A stretch of DNA of 64,000 bases. It comes from Clavelina lepadiformis (taxonomy: Eukaryota > Chordata > Ascidiacea > Aplousobranchia > Clavelinidae). Positions 26,201 through 38,823 of this stretch are shown here, in pieces (position 1 is the stretch's first letter; the number at the start of each line of letters is the position of its first letter). The stretch spans positions 1,922,001 to 1,986,000 of the forward strand of contig NC_135248.1 of assembly GCF_947623445.1 (NCBI RefSeq), written 5' to 3'. The position numbers and the translations under genes are program-made. Below the pieces are notes generated by a model. The model saw nothing but the letters and a program-made list of their open reading frames with translations. It was not told the origin of the DNA and did not search any database.

Positions 26201-28272
26201 AGATACCCGCTGTAGCTTTTTGAGAGCTGAAATGTGTTGCTATATTAATATCCATGGCAGAAAGCCAGTGCCATTTCCCATGATATAAAGGCAAAGGCAT
26301 ATGTGAGTTGAATAATTACTGCGACCGGAAAATCGCGTGACTAAGATAAAGATAATACTAAGATGAGATAGATAATTAAAGATAGTTTATTTGGCCGAAT
26401 AATACAACACAAGGAGACAGGTGGCCTGTGGCTTTTGTTGCAGAGTTTTAAAATAAACATGAAACGTATCATTTACTTTATAGAAATAAACGTACACCTA
26501 TATAATTATATACCTTTACGATTGAAACAGACAAATCCCTTTCCTTTACATGTGTAATTATCTGGTTTATTGCAAGCACATCGAAGTTTCTTTGATGGGG
26601 GACACGAGGGACAGCTCCTTTCGTCACTTCCATCGTAGCACCTAGCGTAACCATCGCATTTCTCTGCAGAAGACATTTTAGTTAAAAAAATTGTTAAGGA
26701 ATTCACCTCAGGACCTTGTTGTCAATGAAATTCACAACAGCTTTCATGCGATGACGTAAGCATAACAAACAACTGTTCGCCAAATTCAAATTTATCACCG
26801 CATTTATTGTGACGATTCGGTGATTGATGACGATAAAATTAACACTGTTATTGGTGAATTGCAATTTAAATTAATAAACCAACTCACCACAGTATTGCTT
26901 TTACTTTTATTTTGTAAGAAAGCAGTTTCTTAGCAAACAATCTCGCCATTATTCCTGCAGCCGTCATTATTATTCTTGATTATTCTATTAGTCCTATTTT
27001 ATTAGCGGAAAAACAAACATCATATAACTTACGTCTGTCTCGATAGCACTTCATCGCTCCTTGGCAAGTGTCACTTTCTCTCTGGTAGCACCCACAAGTG
27101 TGTTGAGGACAACCAATAAAACCACAATTAAGCTCGTCACTGTTATCTCCGCAACCATCTCCTCCATTGCACGTCCAGGAGTATGGTACGTACAGACCAT
27201 TCGTGCATTGAAAGCCCGCCGGGCACTTCTCATTGTACTCGTCCCTACGGTTGAAGCAATCTATCGGCCAACGGTTTGGGCGACCGTCACATTCCTTGCT
27301 TCCCTCGACGCATTGGTAGAATTTCACGCCGACTCCGTCGTAGCATTGATAGTCGCCTGGGTCGCATATGCAATCGATTTCGTCAATTCCATAACTGCAG
27401 TCCGTCTGTCCGTCACAAACCCATGATTGTGGAATGCATTCGAAGGAATTACCCCGGGGGTCGTGCGCACATTTGCAGTTGAACTCTGATTGTGGGCAAC
27501 GTGGTTGTCTGTACAGGCATTGGTCTAAATACAATACAAACATACTTTACTTAAAAATATATCGCAATGAAACCGGTGTTGACATTAAGCCAATTTACAT
27601 GACTGAGACGGATCGACGCCAAAGTCGGCTTGAAATGACGTCATGTGTTCGAATCGACAAAGCGTTCAATTAACATGGTCGGTTTCGTACCGGATTGAAA
27701 TCATGTGGGGTGAGGAAAAGCTTTTCGCGCGTCAGAACATAATTATATCTCTGAATAAGGCTTCGTTGTACATTGGCTTTATTGTCAATGTATGTTATGT
27801 TATTTGTATTAAATTTGTATTACCATACATTGGTTGTAATGTTCACAATAAATTATCCAATATACCACCAGGACGAACAAAGTACTAAAAGACATTTGCT
27901 ACGTCACGCTTTATAGGCCTACAAATTCCTTATGCCGCAAAAAGGGAAACATTTTTAAGGAGGCAAATATGAGCACGTTCCCGGCAGAGCACGTTGTTAA
28001 ATGCGGTGTAGCACAAAAATGCTTTGTGCCCGAATTCCAGAAGTTTACGGAAGCAATTGCCTCAGTGTAGCTACGACCTATAACTTAGTAATGTTCCAAC
28101 TACACAGATGCATTAATACGGTAGCATAGCCTATGACAAAATTTCAACACGAAATTAATTCCATGTACTTACGTAAATCCTCAAAATCACCACGAAATTG
28201 TCCCTGGATGTACCGTCTTCCCTTGCAGGCGACGAGTATCGACAACATCATGAGCAAAACAATCTGTTTCAT
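23225..28272 (-). CDS. LDLa-repeat rhodopsin-class GPCR without LRRs, 5 exons
   Basis: Exons (5' to 3' on minus): 28272-28173, 27524-27033, 26663-26514, 26161-26012 and 25782-23225; phases agree and give 1149 aa. The first exon encodes a signal peptide (MKQIVLLMMLSILVAC). About 12 cysteine-rich LDLa modules follow, many with the Ca-binding CDGxxDCxDGSDE core, for example RCDGKEDCDDGRDEKNC. A seven-helix domain starts near residue 755: NLTVADCLMG (TM2), a TSYRLFAVLRPF intracellular-2 start where DRY is usual, FLCWVPICVM (TM6) and NSAFNPVLYS (TM7 NPxxY). TM2 and TM7 resemble relaxin/LGR-type receptors, but no leucine-rich repeats lie between the LDLa array and TM1. Exons 3 and 4 are both 150 nt, both phase 1-1, and are duplicates. 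The tail ends in a minisatellite. The ligand is unknown; LDLa arrays suggest lipoprotein or peptide binding. Confidence 0.85.
23240..23340. repeat. 12-bp coding minisatellite in GPCR C-tail
   Basis: The unit is GAAACCAACCAT on the minus strand (ATGGTTGGTTTC on plus), about eight copies, broken twice by a CATCGAGTTGG variant. It encodes HETN units and, after a two-base offset in one variant unit, MKPT units up to the terminal ETQLS. Confidence 0.9.
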
Positions 28273-30068
28273 TTTCAATTTTCTTTGTGAAGCAAAAATT
28301 GAAAACCTACAATTATATTAAAGTAAGTATTATCATGTCGCTGTAGTGAAAATTTTGCTAAGTACGGTTTTTAATATCGTCATTGCTACGTACGCTATAC
28401 TACTTGCTCCCGCTTTACCACGTAGAGTTAATTAGAAGCCGTTTAGTGTGAAGAAAATAAAACACATGATTTAAAACACAACACTCGTAGATATGGTAAA
28501 ATTATTAGCCTAATTTTATAAACGCATGCGAATATGTAAAGAAGTGGATCAGGTCCAGTAAACAGCGCGCAGAAAAAGTTCCATGCTCTAAGCACCAGAG
28601 CTGCCGTAATTCCCTGGCCCTAGTGCATGGATATCACGTTCATACACGTAAAAGGAAATGAAGATGTTTATAATCTAATCCGAAGCCCAACTGGAAATGA
28701 TGTTCAAAACCCATAAAATCTGAAAATCATACCCATATAGGCCTAGATAGCCCTAAGTAATTCTCTTGCTGTTTACCTTATTGCTACGTAAGGTCTCATG
28801 CTATAACGATACATGACGTCACATAATCGGCGACACAATAGCAGTGCTAACAATAGCAGTATAGAAAATGGCTACTTTAGATGCAAAGATAGCCTATACC
28901 AGGAGTGTGCAAACCAAACCCGCCACATATCGACGGGCCATGTGGTACCAGCATCAAAGCCATATACGTTTTCAGACGATTCAGTAGAAGTTTATGAATT
29001 ACGTGTCATATCAACTAAACTTCACAAACGTTATTGTACCCATCTGTGAAGCTTCTCCGTCTTAAATGGCGAATGGCGAATGGGAAATGCCGATTCAATA
29101 AACAATGATTTTGCTTCAAACCAATTTGTTTGTTGAAACAGCCAAATCAATGGCAGTGTGTTGCAAAAACAACTGGGAATATTCAAAGTTCCCTTTCAGA
29201 AGATGTCTTAATATTGAGGAAATGCCAATCATAAAGGTAAAGGTTTGTCATGTCACTTGTTATGTGAAATGCCTTTAAAATGACCGCGCTTTCCAGCTGT
29301 CCTTTTATTGCACTTGCGTCTACAAAATAACATGAAACCGTTCTGTGCTTTAATTTGATTTGCCAAAAAGCATCACATTTGAAAGCACCAGAATTGTCAC
29401 AAGACGAAATATTTTGGTCTTCGACTGAAATTTAGTTAATTTGAAAAATACGTAGGCTCCATACTTGTATTGTTTATATTCAAATCGACGCGTCTTAACA
29501 AAAATAAAGCCTACATGGTCATGTTAAAAGTAAATAGAGAGATACAGGTGGTAAAACAAATTGTTCAAAAAATATCTTAATTTCTCTAGAAAATTACCGT
29601 GGAATTTGGGACTTAAAATAGTTTGATTAAGTTCAGCAGCCAACTAGTTTACCTTCAAATCTCCAGTTCAAGTTCTTGGGAAACAATTTTCAAAAGTCAC
29701 AATAAAATTATTCTTTAACCTATTCAACTAAAATTGATAACTCAAATGAGTTACACTAAAAATGCTCAGGCAAAAGCTTGGCAATTTTCTAATTAAAAAG
29801 CAGACTTAGGTACAGTAGACTAACCTGTGGGTAGAACCAAAATTAGGTAACCTACGTCAATTTATAAGCACACAGAGCAAGTACACAGACTGACTCAACT
29901 ATATTGTAACAAAATCGTTGACGAGGCGCCAGTTCCACCTTTTCATTGCAAGTTACAGGCGATATACGTAATGACTAACTAAGGTTCCGACTTAAACAAG
30001 TAAAAAAACTTAAATAACTAATACAAAGTAGGCTACTTCAAACGAGGATCAACCAAGCAATTAACAAA

Positions 30069-30131
30069 ATGCGCCTTCACGACAACTACGTGCCGATGGC
30101 AAAAATCCATGACAATCTTCCCCCTCAAAGG
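30069..30131 (+). other. Possible short first exon
   Basis: ATG followed by 20 open codons (begins MRLHDNYVPM) ending in AGG directly before a perfect GTGAGT donor. I could not find a matching downstream exon or a family, so it may be chance, a leader, or the first exon of an unrecognised gene. Confidence 0.2.
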
Positions 30132-30563
30132 GTGAGTTTTGTGTTCAATCAAGTTTTCTATTGATCAAATCATTGGAAGGGTCTTTTTTCTCTGTTTGCG
30201 AAAAGAAAACAAGCTCTCGTGAGGGGTCTGATTAATAGAGTAACACAAAAGTGATCACGCAGCACAAAGCGTTTGAAGTCTAGAGCAAAAGTTCACAACC
30301 AGTGGATTAATTTCTATATTGGAGTTTCTGCTGCTTAATTTGGTTGAACGCGCTTTTCTGCAATGGATTCTGTACTTCTGCGGATCCCCAGTTTTCTTCA
30401 GGAAAATCGTGCGGTTTTAAGAGCAATTTACTTGTTCTCCACACAATCTGGTTACTGGTTAGTCCTTTGCCACTTTTTCTTGGGAAGTTTCCATTCATGA
30501 GCTGCTTTAATGAGTTTCTCTCATGGTTGTTATTAAAACAGATTTGACCATAGTAAACTAATA

Positions 30564-30599
30564 CCACAGTCTATACATAATATTATGTATAGACTATGG
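30564..30599. repeat. 36-bp near-perfect palindrome
   Basis: The core AGTCTATACATAAT/ATTATGTATAGACT (30568-30595) is perfect with no loop. The flanks CCA/TGG extend it with one mismatched pair. It could extrude as a cruciform or be a remnant of transposon ends. Confidence 0.8.
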
Positions 30600-31994
30600 C
30601 TATGCTAACACTAATACCTAATATTTTGTGGTTTGACCTCTGATATTTATCATTAAATTCTAGTTAGTTCTAGGTATGTAATGATATCAGTCGATTGATA
30701 AGTAGCCCTACTTGTTTAGCTTAAACCTGGCACAAAATTTGTGTAGGCCTATTGATTTTTTGCTTAACGCCAAACAGGGTGGCTGGAGACGCCACTATAC
30801 CTTGGGCGTAAAGCCGGTAAAGTTACAGCACGTAGTGTGGCGAAATGGGAAAATGATTGTAGACTACTTCGCTTGGATTAATCAATTTCTTACCTTCTGC
30901 ATGTAGCTTCTAGAGTTTTTATGTCTCATTTAGAATTTTCAGCCTGCATGTATAAAGGTATTAGCGGTGTGGCAGACATTAAAATCATGCTTTCGTTTTG
31001 GTCGTAGTGTGAGGTATACCGTTTAAACAATGCTGATAATAGGGCTAGCTTATATGTTTGGTAGCTACTGATAATATCAGTACCAATCTTTATGCTTTTT
31101 ACTTTTGCTGCCACTGCAGTAAAAGAAGTCGAAACTTTTTTCTTATTAATAATTAGCGTAGCCTAACATATAAAGTTGTTTATGCGTTAGTGCTTTGCTA
31201 AAAAACTCTACCTTAAAAATGGCAGCATACCATACTGGAAAATATGGCAGCTTTTGACAAGATATGCATGCAAAGATGCAAATTTTGTTGTGGTGGTTTA
31301 AACCGAAGCCTCAATTCTTTGTTTATTATTGTACAAATTGACATTCAAACAACCAGCTTTTCTTTGTATATTCTTTAAATTGGTGTGTACGTTGATGAAT
31401 CTAGTGTGTGCAGCTGCCACACTTTTCACAGCATTTGAGCATCCAACTCGGGTTGCATTATTGAGAGCTTGGCATTCTACCTGCTTCACCAGCATCTCGC
31501 CAACAGAAATTGGGCCTAGTGTACTAGTGCACTACCACAAGATGCCTTTGTATGGTAGTACTTAGCTACTCAAATTGTGACGTCATCTGGTCATGCACTT
31601 AAATACTAGACCCTAAAAATGTTTCGAGTTGAGCTAATTAAATAAACAAGCTAATTTTTAAACAAAGTGGTTCAGCAGTTGCACAATGTTACACTGGCTT
31701 ATGTAAAAGCCAAAATTGCACAAAGATTTATACAGACACAGCTTAGTGCAAATATTTAGCATATTCTTGGTGAACTTATGTTGATATTTTATAGGTTACC
31801 TTTTTATGTACACTTAAAAAGTTGCAGTATCACGTATATAATTATTTTTATACAGGTTCTCCATGCACTTTTTTCCTTGATAATTTAGATCTCAATAATG
31901 AAATAGTGTAAAGGTAATAGCAAATGTGATCACGCTATACTTGAAATCCAAAAATACTGAGCTTGAAATATTCTGAGTTAGTTTTCTTGGAGCA

Positions 31995-33000
31995 ATGAGC
32001 ATAGTTTTCCATGGATTGTTATTGAAAGATAGAATGAGCAATTCGAAGAATGAAGATGAGGTACCTTCCAGTACAACGACGGTCATTCGGGAAGTCTATG
32101 ATGGAATCAATTCCCAAGAACGATTTGAATATGAACTTGAATGTGCATTAGAAGCCAAAGTGGATTACATCGTAATTGAACCAACTAAACTAGGTAGGCT
32201 GTGAAGAAAATCTTCTGTTTCACGCTTCTTTCTTTGAAAGCTTACCTTTGCTTAATCATCATCATTCCATTGCTATGTTTAGTAATGTTGTTGCAATAAT
32301 AACATGCTTACACCATCTCACTGGCATTACTAAAGCTTAGGTAACGTCAGCTCATAGAATCGTGGTCATGAGAAAAATAAAAAATCTGACGACTCTCGTA
32401 CTAATTTAGGGAAAGGAAGAATATTGTTGGATTAATAGTAGTAGGCTGTGTGACCTACTTCCAAGAAAATTGTCAGTTCCAAATAATTTTTTGTTACTGT
32501 CCTTTGCTTGGACTTGTACAATTCTTTTCATGGTAGTGTGCATTTTATATTGTGTATACTACTTTAGCAAGTAAATGACTGAAAACTATATAAAAATAAG
32601 TAATTGTTCTGCAGGTGAGGAAACCAGTAGATGGGTACGTGTTGGAAATTGTTTGCATAAAACTGCCGTGCTCTCAGGACTTGCTTCAATCTTTCTTCCA
32701 CAAATTCTTCCAGAGGGTTACATTCCACCATCAATATATGCCGGGGTGCCAACTGCCGTTTTAAGTATAAGTTGTGCCGCGTTGTACGGAATATCATGGC
32801 AGTTCGACCCGTGTTGTAAATATCAGGTCACGGTGAACAGCAGAGAACTTTCAAGACTTAATGTTCAAAATCTGACCAACCCCTCGCCAGTGGTGTTGGT
32901 CAGGAAAGACGATAAATATCGTAAAACTCTTCACAATTGTATCGCTGTGGCAGCTGGCTTAATGGTGGTTAGAGCCATTGACCAGTTTTGGAGAAGCTAA
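31995..33000 (+). CDS. TMEM11: TMEM11 (mitochondrial inner-membrane protein), 2 exons
   Basis: Orthologue of TMEM11 (fly PMI), an inner mitochondrial membrane protein that works with the MICOS complex in cristae shape. Exons 31995-32193 and 32615-33000 join in phase 1 to 194 aa (human 192). Conserved blocks are FEYELECALEAKVDYIVIEP, RWVRVGNCLHKTAVLSG, ALYGISWQFDPCCKYQV and PVVLVRKDDKYRKTLHN, nearly identical to human. Hydrophobic segments follow CLHKTAV, around AVLSISCAALYGISW and near the C-terminus (IAVAAGLMVVRAI). The N-terminus is divergent, as in other species; a second ATG at 32034 is an alternative start. The neighbour RAD18 is convergent, and about 1.2 kb separates the two stops. Confidence 0.95.
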
Positions 33001-33286
33001 CACACTTCAGATTTTCCTAAATTAACGGTAATGACTTATTGCATTTGTCAGCATCTGTTTAACCGGAGGCCTTTCTAGCAGTGCATAAATTTGACCAAAG
33101 GCTTCAGTAGCAGGTCTTATTGCATTATTATTGTCTTAGCACATATATGAAACCTTCATACTATATTTTGCGTTATAGTTCAATGTTATTGCGTGTTGTT
33201 GTACTCAATATTAGGCAATGGTGGCTCATTGTTAAGTTATTCCAAACGTTTGGTGCTTGTGCAACGTTGCAGTTTTCCTATCTTAA

Positions 33287-33292
33287 AATAAA
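33287..33292 (+). terminator. Candidate TMEM11 poly(A) signal
   Basis: AATAAA about 290 bases after the TMEM11 stop. Another hexamer further on is possible. Confidence 0.4.
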
Positions 33293-34173
33293 TTTCATTA
33301 CACAATACCGTACTTAATAAGATAAAGGCCTGTTTAGTCTCTGTTGCCAGGATACTCCATGCTATTTTGTATCTAGCAAGAGCTGTTGCTGGTCGATGTG
33401 CATAGAGGAACTGAATTTAATGGATTAATTTGTCAGGAGTATGCCCGGACATTGATTGTCGTGCACAGAACACAGAAATATAGCTACTACTGCTATAGGG
33501 GCACACCGTTGCATTATAAAAGAAAAGCTGAATTATTTTGACTTACTATATTTGTCTACAAAACTTGACTTTCTTAAATAAATATAAAATCGTTAGCTAT
33601 TTTCATTATTTCATACGGTACATATTTCAAGATTTATGAAGTGATGATGCGCAAGTACACAAAACATTTCTAGCTTGACATATTTTTTATTGTTAGTAAA
33701 CTAAACTGACCATCTTGCTACATATTTACATAACCTATTTACTTGATGTAAGCCGTGTGTAATGATGAACCACAGGATCTACGACAATAGAGATACAGAG
33801 AAGAAAAAGGAAAATTTTCTTGAAAAAGTGTGGCCAACAAAAAAGTGCCCGATAAAATTTCAGCTTGATAAAGATGTAAGTTGTTATTGATTGCAAGCCG
33901 CAAAAAATGTTTGTAGATAGCCTCAGTTTGTAATTGAATCAATACGGCATTGTTTGGTCAGCTAACTTAGAATTATGTCAAGACAAAATAAAAAGCTAAA
34001 CTCCTGAATCACTCCGTATAAGAGCACAGCAGAGTGGAAGTTACCAAAAACTGTTTAATAAAAACGTTTACAAACCTTCACCTGAAGAAGCAAAAATGCA
34101 TGAAAAAGCACTGAATAGAATAGGTGTATGACCACACAGAAAGCTTGACGACAATGGATTAAAAAGAGGATCA
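33293..34173. other. Convergent intergenic spacer TMEM11/RAD18
   Basis: Holds the 3' ends of both neighbours. No open frame above 70 codons and no repeat was recognised. Confidence 0.5.
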
Positions 34174-37100
34174 TTAGACCACAGTGTCATTAGAGCAGCA
34201 CGGCTTCTCTAAATGCGCATGTCTTTGGTTCACTTGACTGACTTTTTCATTTCCATTTGCTAGCGGATTGTTGTCAATTAAGCTATGTTCGCTTGGGGAA
34301 GGTCCCACATAAAGCTCGGGTGACAGCGCTACAAAAAGTATAACTTTCTATTAACGACGCTTCAAATGTTCTATACATTGGGGTAAATTGCAATTGCATC
34401 AGCCCTATTTAACTTTAAGCAGACATTTATCAACCTTCACTTTCACAAAGAAATTAAACATGTAGCGCAATATGTACCTGACAAACTCGGCAGATTTTGT
34501 AATTTGATCTCAACATCTAAGGTGCTATGGATGAGTTGGGTCTCAGGGACAATCCCTTCCCCACAGTCGTGGGAAGTTAATTCTTGTAATGGTTCCTCAC
34601 CTGAATCTTCGATATTGTCCATAGTAACATCTGTTCAAAAAAACATAGATCTGTTTGGTAAAAAGTGTTTAAAACTGTAGTCTAAATCCAAAACCTCTAT
34701 TTTTTTTAAAGTTGCTACAAAAGCTGTTTTTGATGTTGTTACCAGAAAATGTATCCTCAAACTACGCAGTGTGAGTGTTATAAATTCAGTGACAATTCCA
34801 AATCAATGGAATTTAAGCCTGTGAACTTTTCTGCATCGATTTCGTTGCATTGTCACTTGTTTAGCTGTGACTTTGTTTTGACTCGGCTCTCCGCAAAACA
34901 TGGGTTGCAACCCAAATATTGGAATAATACTGAGTAGAACAATAAACTCTAGAATGCTGGAATGCTGGCAATAACCCTAAAATGCTGGACTCGCAATAAT
35001 ACGGCCCATGTTGGATACCCAGTTGCGCTATTGCTGTAATGCCCTTGGGCAAGACATTAACGATGCTTGATCCTGTTCAGTGGACCTGGTGGACAGTCCT
35101 AAATTCGGGCAATACAGTATAAAATATATAAAACAAAAAATGTGAGACAGTCGGAACGGCTCAGAATTTAGCATAGTAACCCGGGCTCAAGCGTTGACGA
35201 AACCTAACCGGGTTTAAATTGTGCAAAGACTTTCCTCAGTCCAAAAGTAAAGATTGCGATACCATTAACAGCGCTAGTAGTTGGTATACTATAATTGGCT
35301 ATTAAGATTTAGGTTGTGATTATAGCGTTGAACTCTTTAAAAAAAAATGGGTGAGAAGAACCCAACAAACCAAACCCCCATAAATCCAACACTCTTCAAC
35401 AAATACAGCAATAGGCTAATATTTTTGGACAGTTTTAAACCTAGGCTGGACGGAAAAGATTCCAACTTCAATTTCAATTTACCTTGGTGGTGAGGGAAGG
35501 ATTTTCTTGCTAAATCTTCCAACATCTGATATTGCTTTTCATGTTTCTTCAAATGCTCCTAGGATATGAGAGTAAGAAAAGAATGATAGTATTCACAATC
35601 TACAAGCGCTTTTAAAAATTAATTGCACAAACTCAGTACAGCTTTACTATTACGTATTTGTTTCAGTATGTCTTAGCAAATGAATAATAATTCATTTCTA
35701 TAGTTTAGCTGCCACTACTCTTCGATCTGCTTCATTTCGGATTGAGTAAGGATATTCCAGTTGCCGAGATGTCACAGCTTCAGAAGCTCTTCGTCTCTCA
35801 TCCTCTTGGATCAATTCTTCGATTAAAATTGATATTCTTCTCGGCTGTAATTTGTCTTGTTCAGCTTGGTACTTGATCAAGAATTCTTGGTGCCTCCTAC
35901 ATAAATTTAAATTAATCGTTATTACTATAATGATTAATGGTTTAATAAATTGTTAACTGAAAGACCTTTTTAGTTCAAGTTTATCGCCGTCCGCCGGAAG
36001 TCCGATTTCTCGTAATTTTCTCTGCAAACCACGTAAAGAAAGCATATTGTATGCCAGCTTGGTGACTTGGGGATTGTTCCTGAGATATCGATGCAAAGCT
36101 TAGATACAGCTTAAGATACAGCAGACGTAGATCTAGTATTGTATAGTGGTACCTTTTGTAGCGTTTTGGTGTGTTCTGTCGCAAGCTTGAATTTCTTTCT
36201 TCTCTTGCTAAACAGTGGTCAATATGATGATTTATGTTTTCAGTTTCAACATTCAAACCACACACAGGACAACCGGTTTCTAGCAACATAATTATCAATA
36301 ACGTCATGAACGCAGTATTTAAAAAAATTTCTTCCTTAAAATTCTAGGCATAATGTTTGAAAACTTTCTTGGAAAATGAACACAAACTGAAAATCCAAGG
36401 CAACCAAATAAGTTCTAACATTTATACTAATAAGTTCCTAAGACATCAAGAAATGAAGAAAACGATTACTTTCCACACTCTCCATATCTGAGTCGCCCTG
36501 GTTTTCATTTGCTCTGGTAGATGCAAAGTTTTCTGGCAGCCGGGATAATTTAACCACCGGCGACACCTCGTCTTTTACTAAAACTACCGGCTGCGCTAAC
36601 ATTAAAGACTCTTCGATTTCGTGGTTGGAGTCACAAGTTTTAGTAAAGTCTTCCGAAGCTGTATATGGTACAAACATGTCACAGCTTCCTGAGAAAGTGT
36701 CTTTGTCATCAACTGTGAGTGGGAGGGAGAATCCCTGAGACTGAGTACAGAACTCTGCGATTCCGAGTGAAAATTCTGGTGTATTTTGCAGCGATATATC
36801 ATCATTTTCATCTTGTTTTGTCTTCGAAGATATGCTGTCAGTTTCGGTCAGTCGATTTAGGATAACGGACGGTTGCATACTATTGGCTGGCTCAGGGTTG
36901 AAAGCTGTGTCTGTTGTTAGCATCATGTCTGCTTCATCACGCTGAAAACAAACTTAATGTGTTTCATTTCCAGAAAAATTCATTTTTTACTTTTTTGAAA
37001 ACAGATCTATAATAACTTTCACATTGAATACTTATATCTATTACAAATAGGCCTCACCAATAGTTTATTTTCTCCAGTGCTCTTGCTTGAAATTTGCAAT

Positions 37101-38396
37101 AGTGAGCTGAAACATGCAAAGTCAGCTTGAAATAAAATACTTGTTGCAAGCATAAAATATCAGCCTCAACGCTACCTCAGTTGATTGTGGTGTTGCATCA
37201 TGGTATCAACTATTCTGTTAGGAGCTAAGTTACTGCTTGACACATCCTGTCAATAAAACCTTATTTTACACTGATTTACATTAAAGTATATTCTGCTTAT
37301 AATTGACTGAATTAATTAACTTAAAGGCAAATCATTTGGTAATCGTATTTAAGTAAGTACACAGTTCTATTTGTGCTTAAAGGCACTAGTATGTTACTTA
37401 ATAGTGTATAATGGTATGATGTTATTATAATAATGTTATTCAATATAATCTACTTTGTTGTAATCTAGTCAACTCTTTATCAAGCATTATTATACCGAAG
37501 TCTGAAATGTTATCAAACCAAAGTTATAGAATTGCGTACTAAAATATGTTAAAATAAATCTTACCTGACCGCAGATAGGACATTCTTGTTTAATGTTGAA
37601 ATACCGACAAATACACAGTGAGCAAACTGCAAAGAAAATTGTTCAAATTGAATAGAAGTAATTACGGTTTCAATTTTATGTTGCAAGGATTGTTGTAGCT
37701 AATCAATCAAAAATTAGCTAAGGTAGGCACAGCCACTTACAATTATGAGAACAAAGGTCAATCATCATTGCAGTCTTATACGGTTCTTTGCAGATCGGGC
37801 AAGTCAGTATCTCCTTCATGAGCTAAAAGAAACAATGATTGCTTTTCAGTACATTAGTATTGTGCAAAAAAATTTGAACACCACAATTGTACAATGGTTC
37901 CTAAATTGTAAGGATTAATTCCCATTGACACCATTAATAAGAGACACAGAATGCACAGGTTTGATTGGTTGAGTTAACTCAGTGTGCTTTCTTGGTTCAT
38001 AAGAGAAGATGAACTCCATAAACCGAGCAATCAGCCATCTAGTGATGCATATGGCACACGCACGCATGGCAATCGTCAATGTCCACATCAATTTTCTACA
38101 CCTTCATGTCGATTTATAATAAGCAAACTAGGCCAAGTTGGTTGTTTGAACGCCAATTGAAAATAAATAAACAAAGAATTGAGGCATTAGTGTATGCCAT
38201 ATTGTCAAACTTGGTGTTTATTCTTTTAATTTAATTATTATTTTAATTCGTTGGTGTGTACATACATTACCTTGCATTAGCCTCGATTTTTTAAGTAAAG
38301 AATGTCTTTTAAACGAAGAATAAATTCAGATGAAAATAACATAATGCAAAAAAAACAACTTACTTTGATGTGTTGTTTCACTTGCGTTGCTTCCAT
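34174..38396 (-). CDS. RAD18: RAD18 E3 ubiquitin ligase, 12 exons
   Basis: E3 that, with RAD6, monoubiquitinates PCNA at stalled forks and starts translesion synthesis. Exons (minus order): 38396-38364, 37822-37741, 37626-37565, 37246-37176, 37106-37058, 36941-36470, 36279-36153, 36079-35966, 35896-35719, 35558-35483, 34630-34478 and 34328-34174. Every phase agrees, giving 523 aa (human 495). The RING is near residues 19-55 (CPICKEPY, LCSHNFCSLC, CPICGQ). The UBZ4 finger is GCPVCGLNVETENINHHIDH. The SAP domain is AYNMLSLRGLQRKLREIGLP. Then comes RRHQEFLIKYQAEQDKLQPR, matching the human RHQEFVHMYNAQCD region, and the RAD6-binding helix LKKHEKQYQMLEDLARK lies in the 76-nt exon. The middle (exon 6) is an acidic, Ser-rich linker. 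The exon 9 donor is weak (AGA|GTAGTG); reading through gives a stop after a few codons and removes the RAD6-binding part. Confidence 0.95.
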
Positions 38397-38823
38397 ATTT
38401 CATCAAGCGAAGTGGGGAATTGTATACGTAGTATTGCAACAAGCACCGAGTGGCGTTAACTTAAAGAGCACTAACAAATAGCCTTGTTTAATGATAAACT
38501 TAAAAATTACGTAGTCATAAAATACATAAAAAGAATTTATGCATGTCGAGCATCATATTCAGGTATCTAAAAAGTGCACGTAACATTTTACATCCACTGG
38601 CTGACTAACTATTGTAACTGCTCGTCAACCGGTCGACCCACGCATCCAGACTTAGTGGGCGGGAGCCACATAAGTATCTTACGGAAGTACCGCATATTTT
38701 AAGTATCTAAATAATAACCTTCTTGAAACTGAACTAGTTTCTCATGCAATACACTCACGCCTGCTGAAAACACGAAGTTTACAAAATCATTTTATTATCT
38801 GGCTAGGTGTAACATGGGAGACC
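38397..38823. promoter_or_regulatory. RAD18 upstream region, possibly bidirectional
   Basis: A 427-base gap between the RAD18 start (minus) and the small plus-strand ORF. No clear TATA box. The head-to-head layout fits a shared promoter if the ORF is real. Confidence 0.35.

Larger units (their letters stand above)
28273..31994. other. Intergenic region, no gene supported
   Basis: The 3.7 kb between the GPCR start and TMEM11. It holds a possible short first exon (30069-30131) and a 36-bp palindrome (30564-30599). Near 28900 a string CAGGAGTGTGCAAACC resembles a hAT end, but I found no partner end. Otherwise AT-rich, with open frames under 90 codons. Confidence 0.4.

Noticed and set aside
28885-28930. 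CAGGAGTGTGCAAACC, like a hAT terminal repeat
   Set aside because: No matching inverted end or target duplication found nearby, so not called as an element.
32564-32797. A 77-codon minus-strand frame over TMEM11
   Set aside because: Shadow of TMEM11 exon 2.
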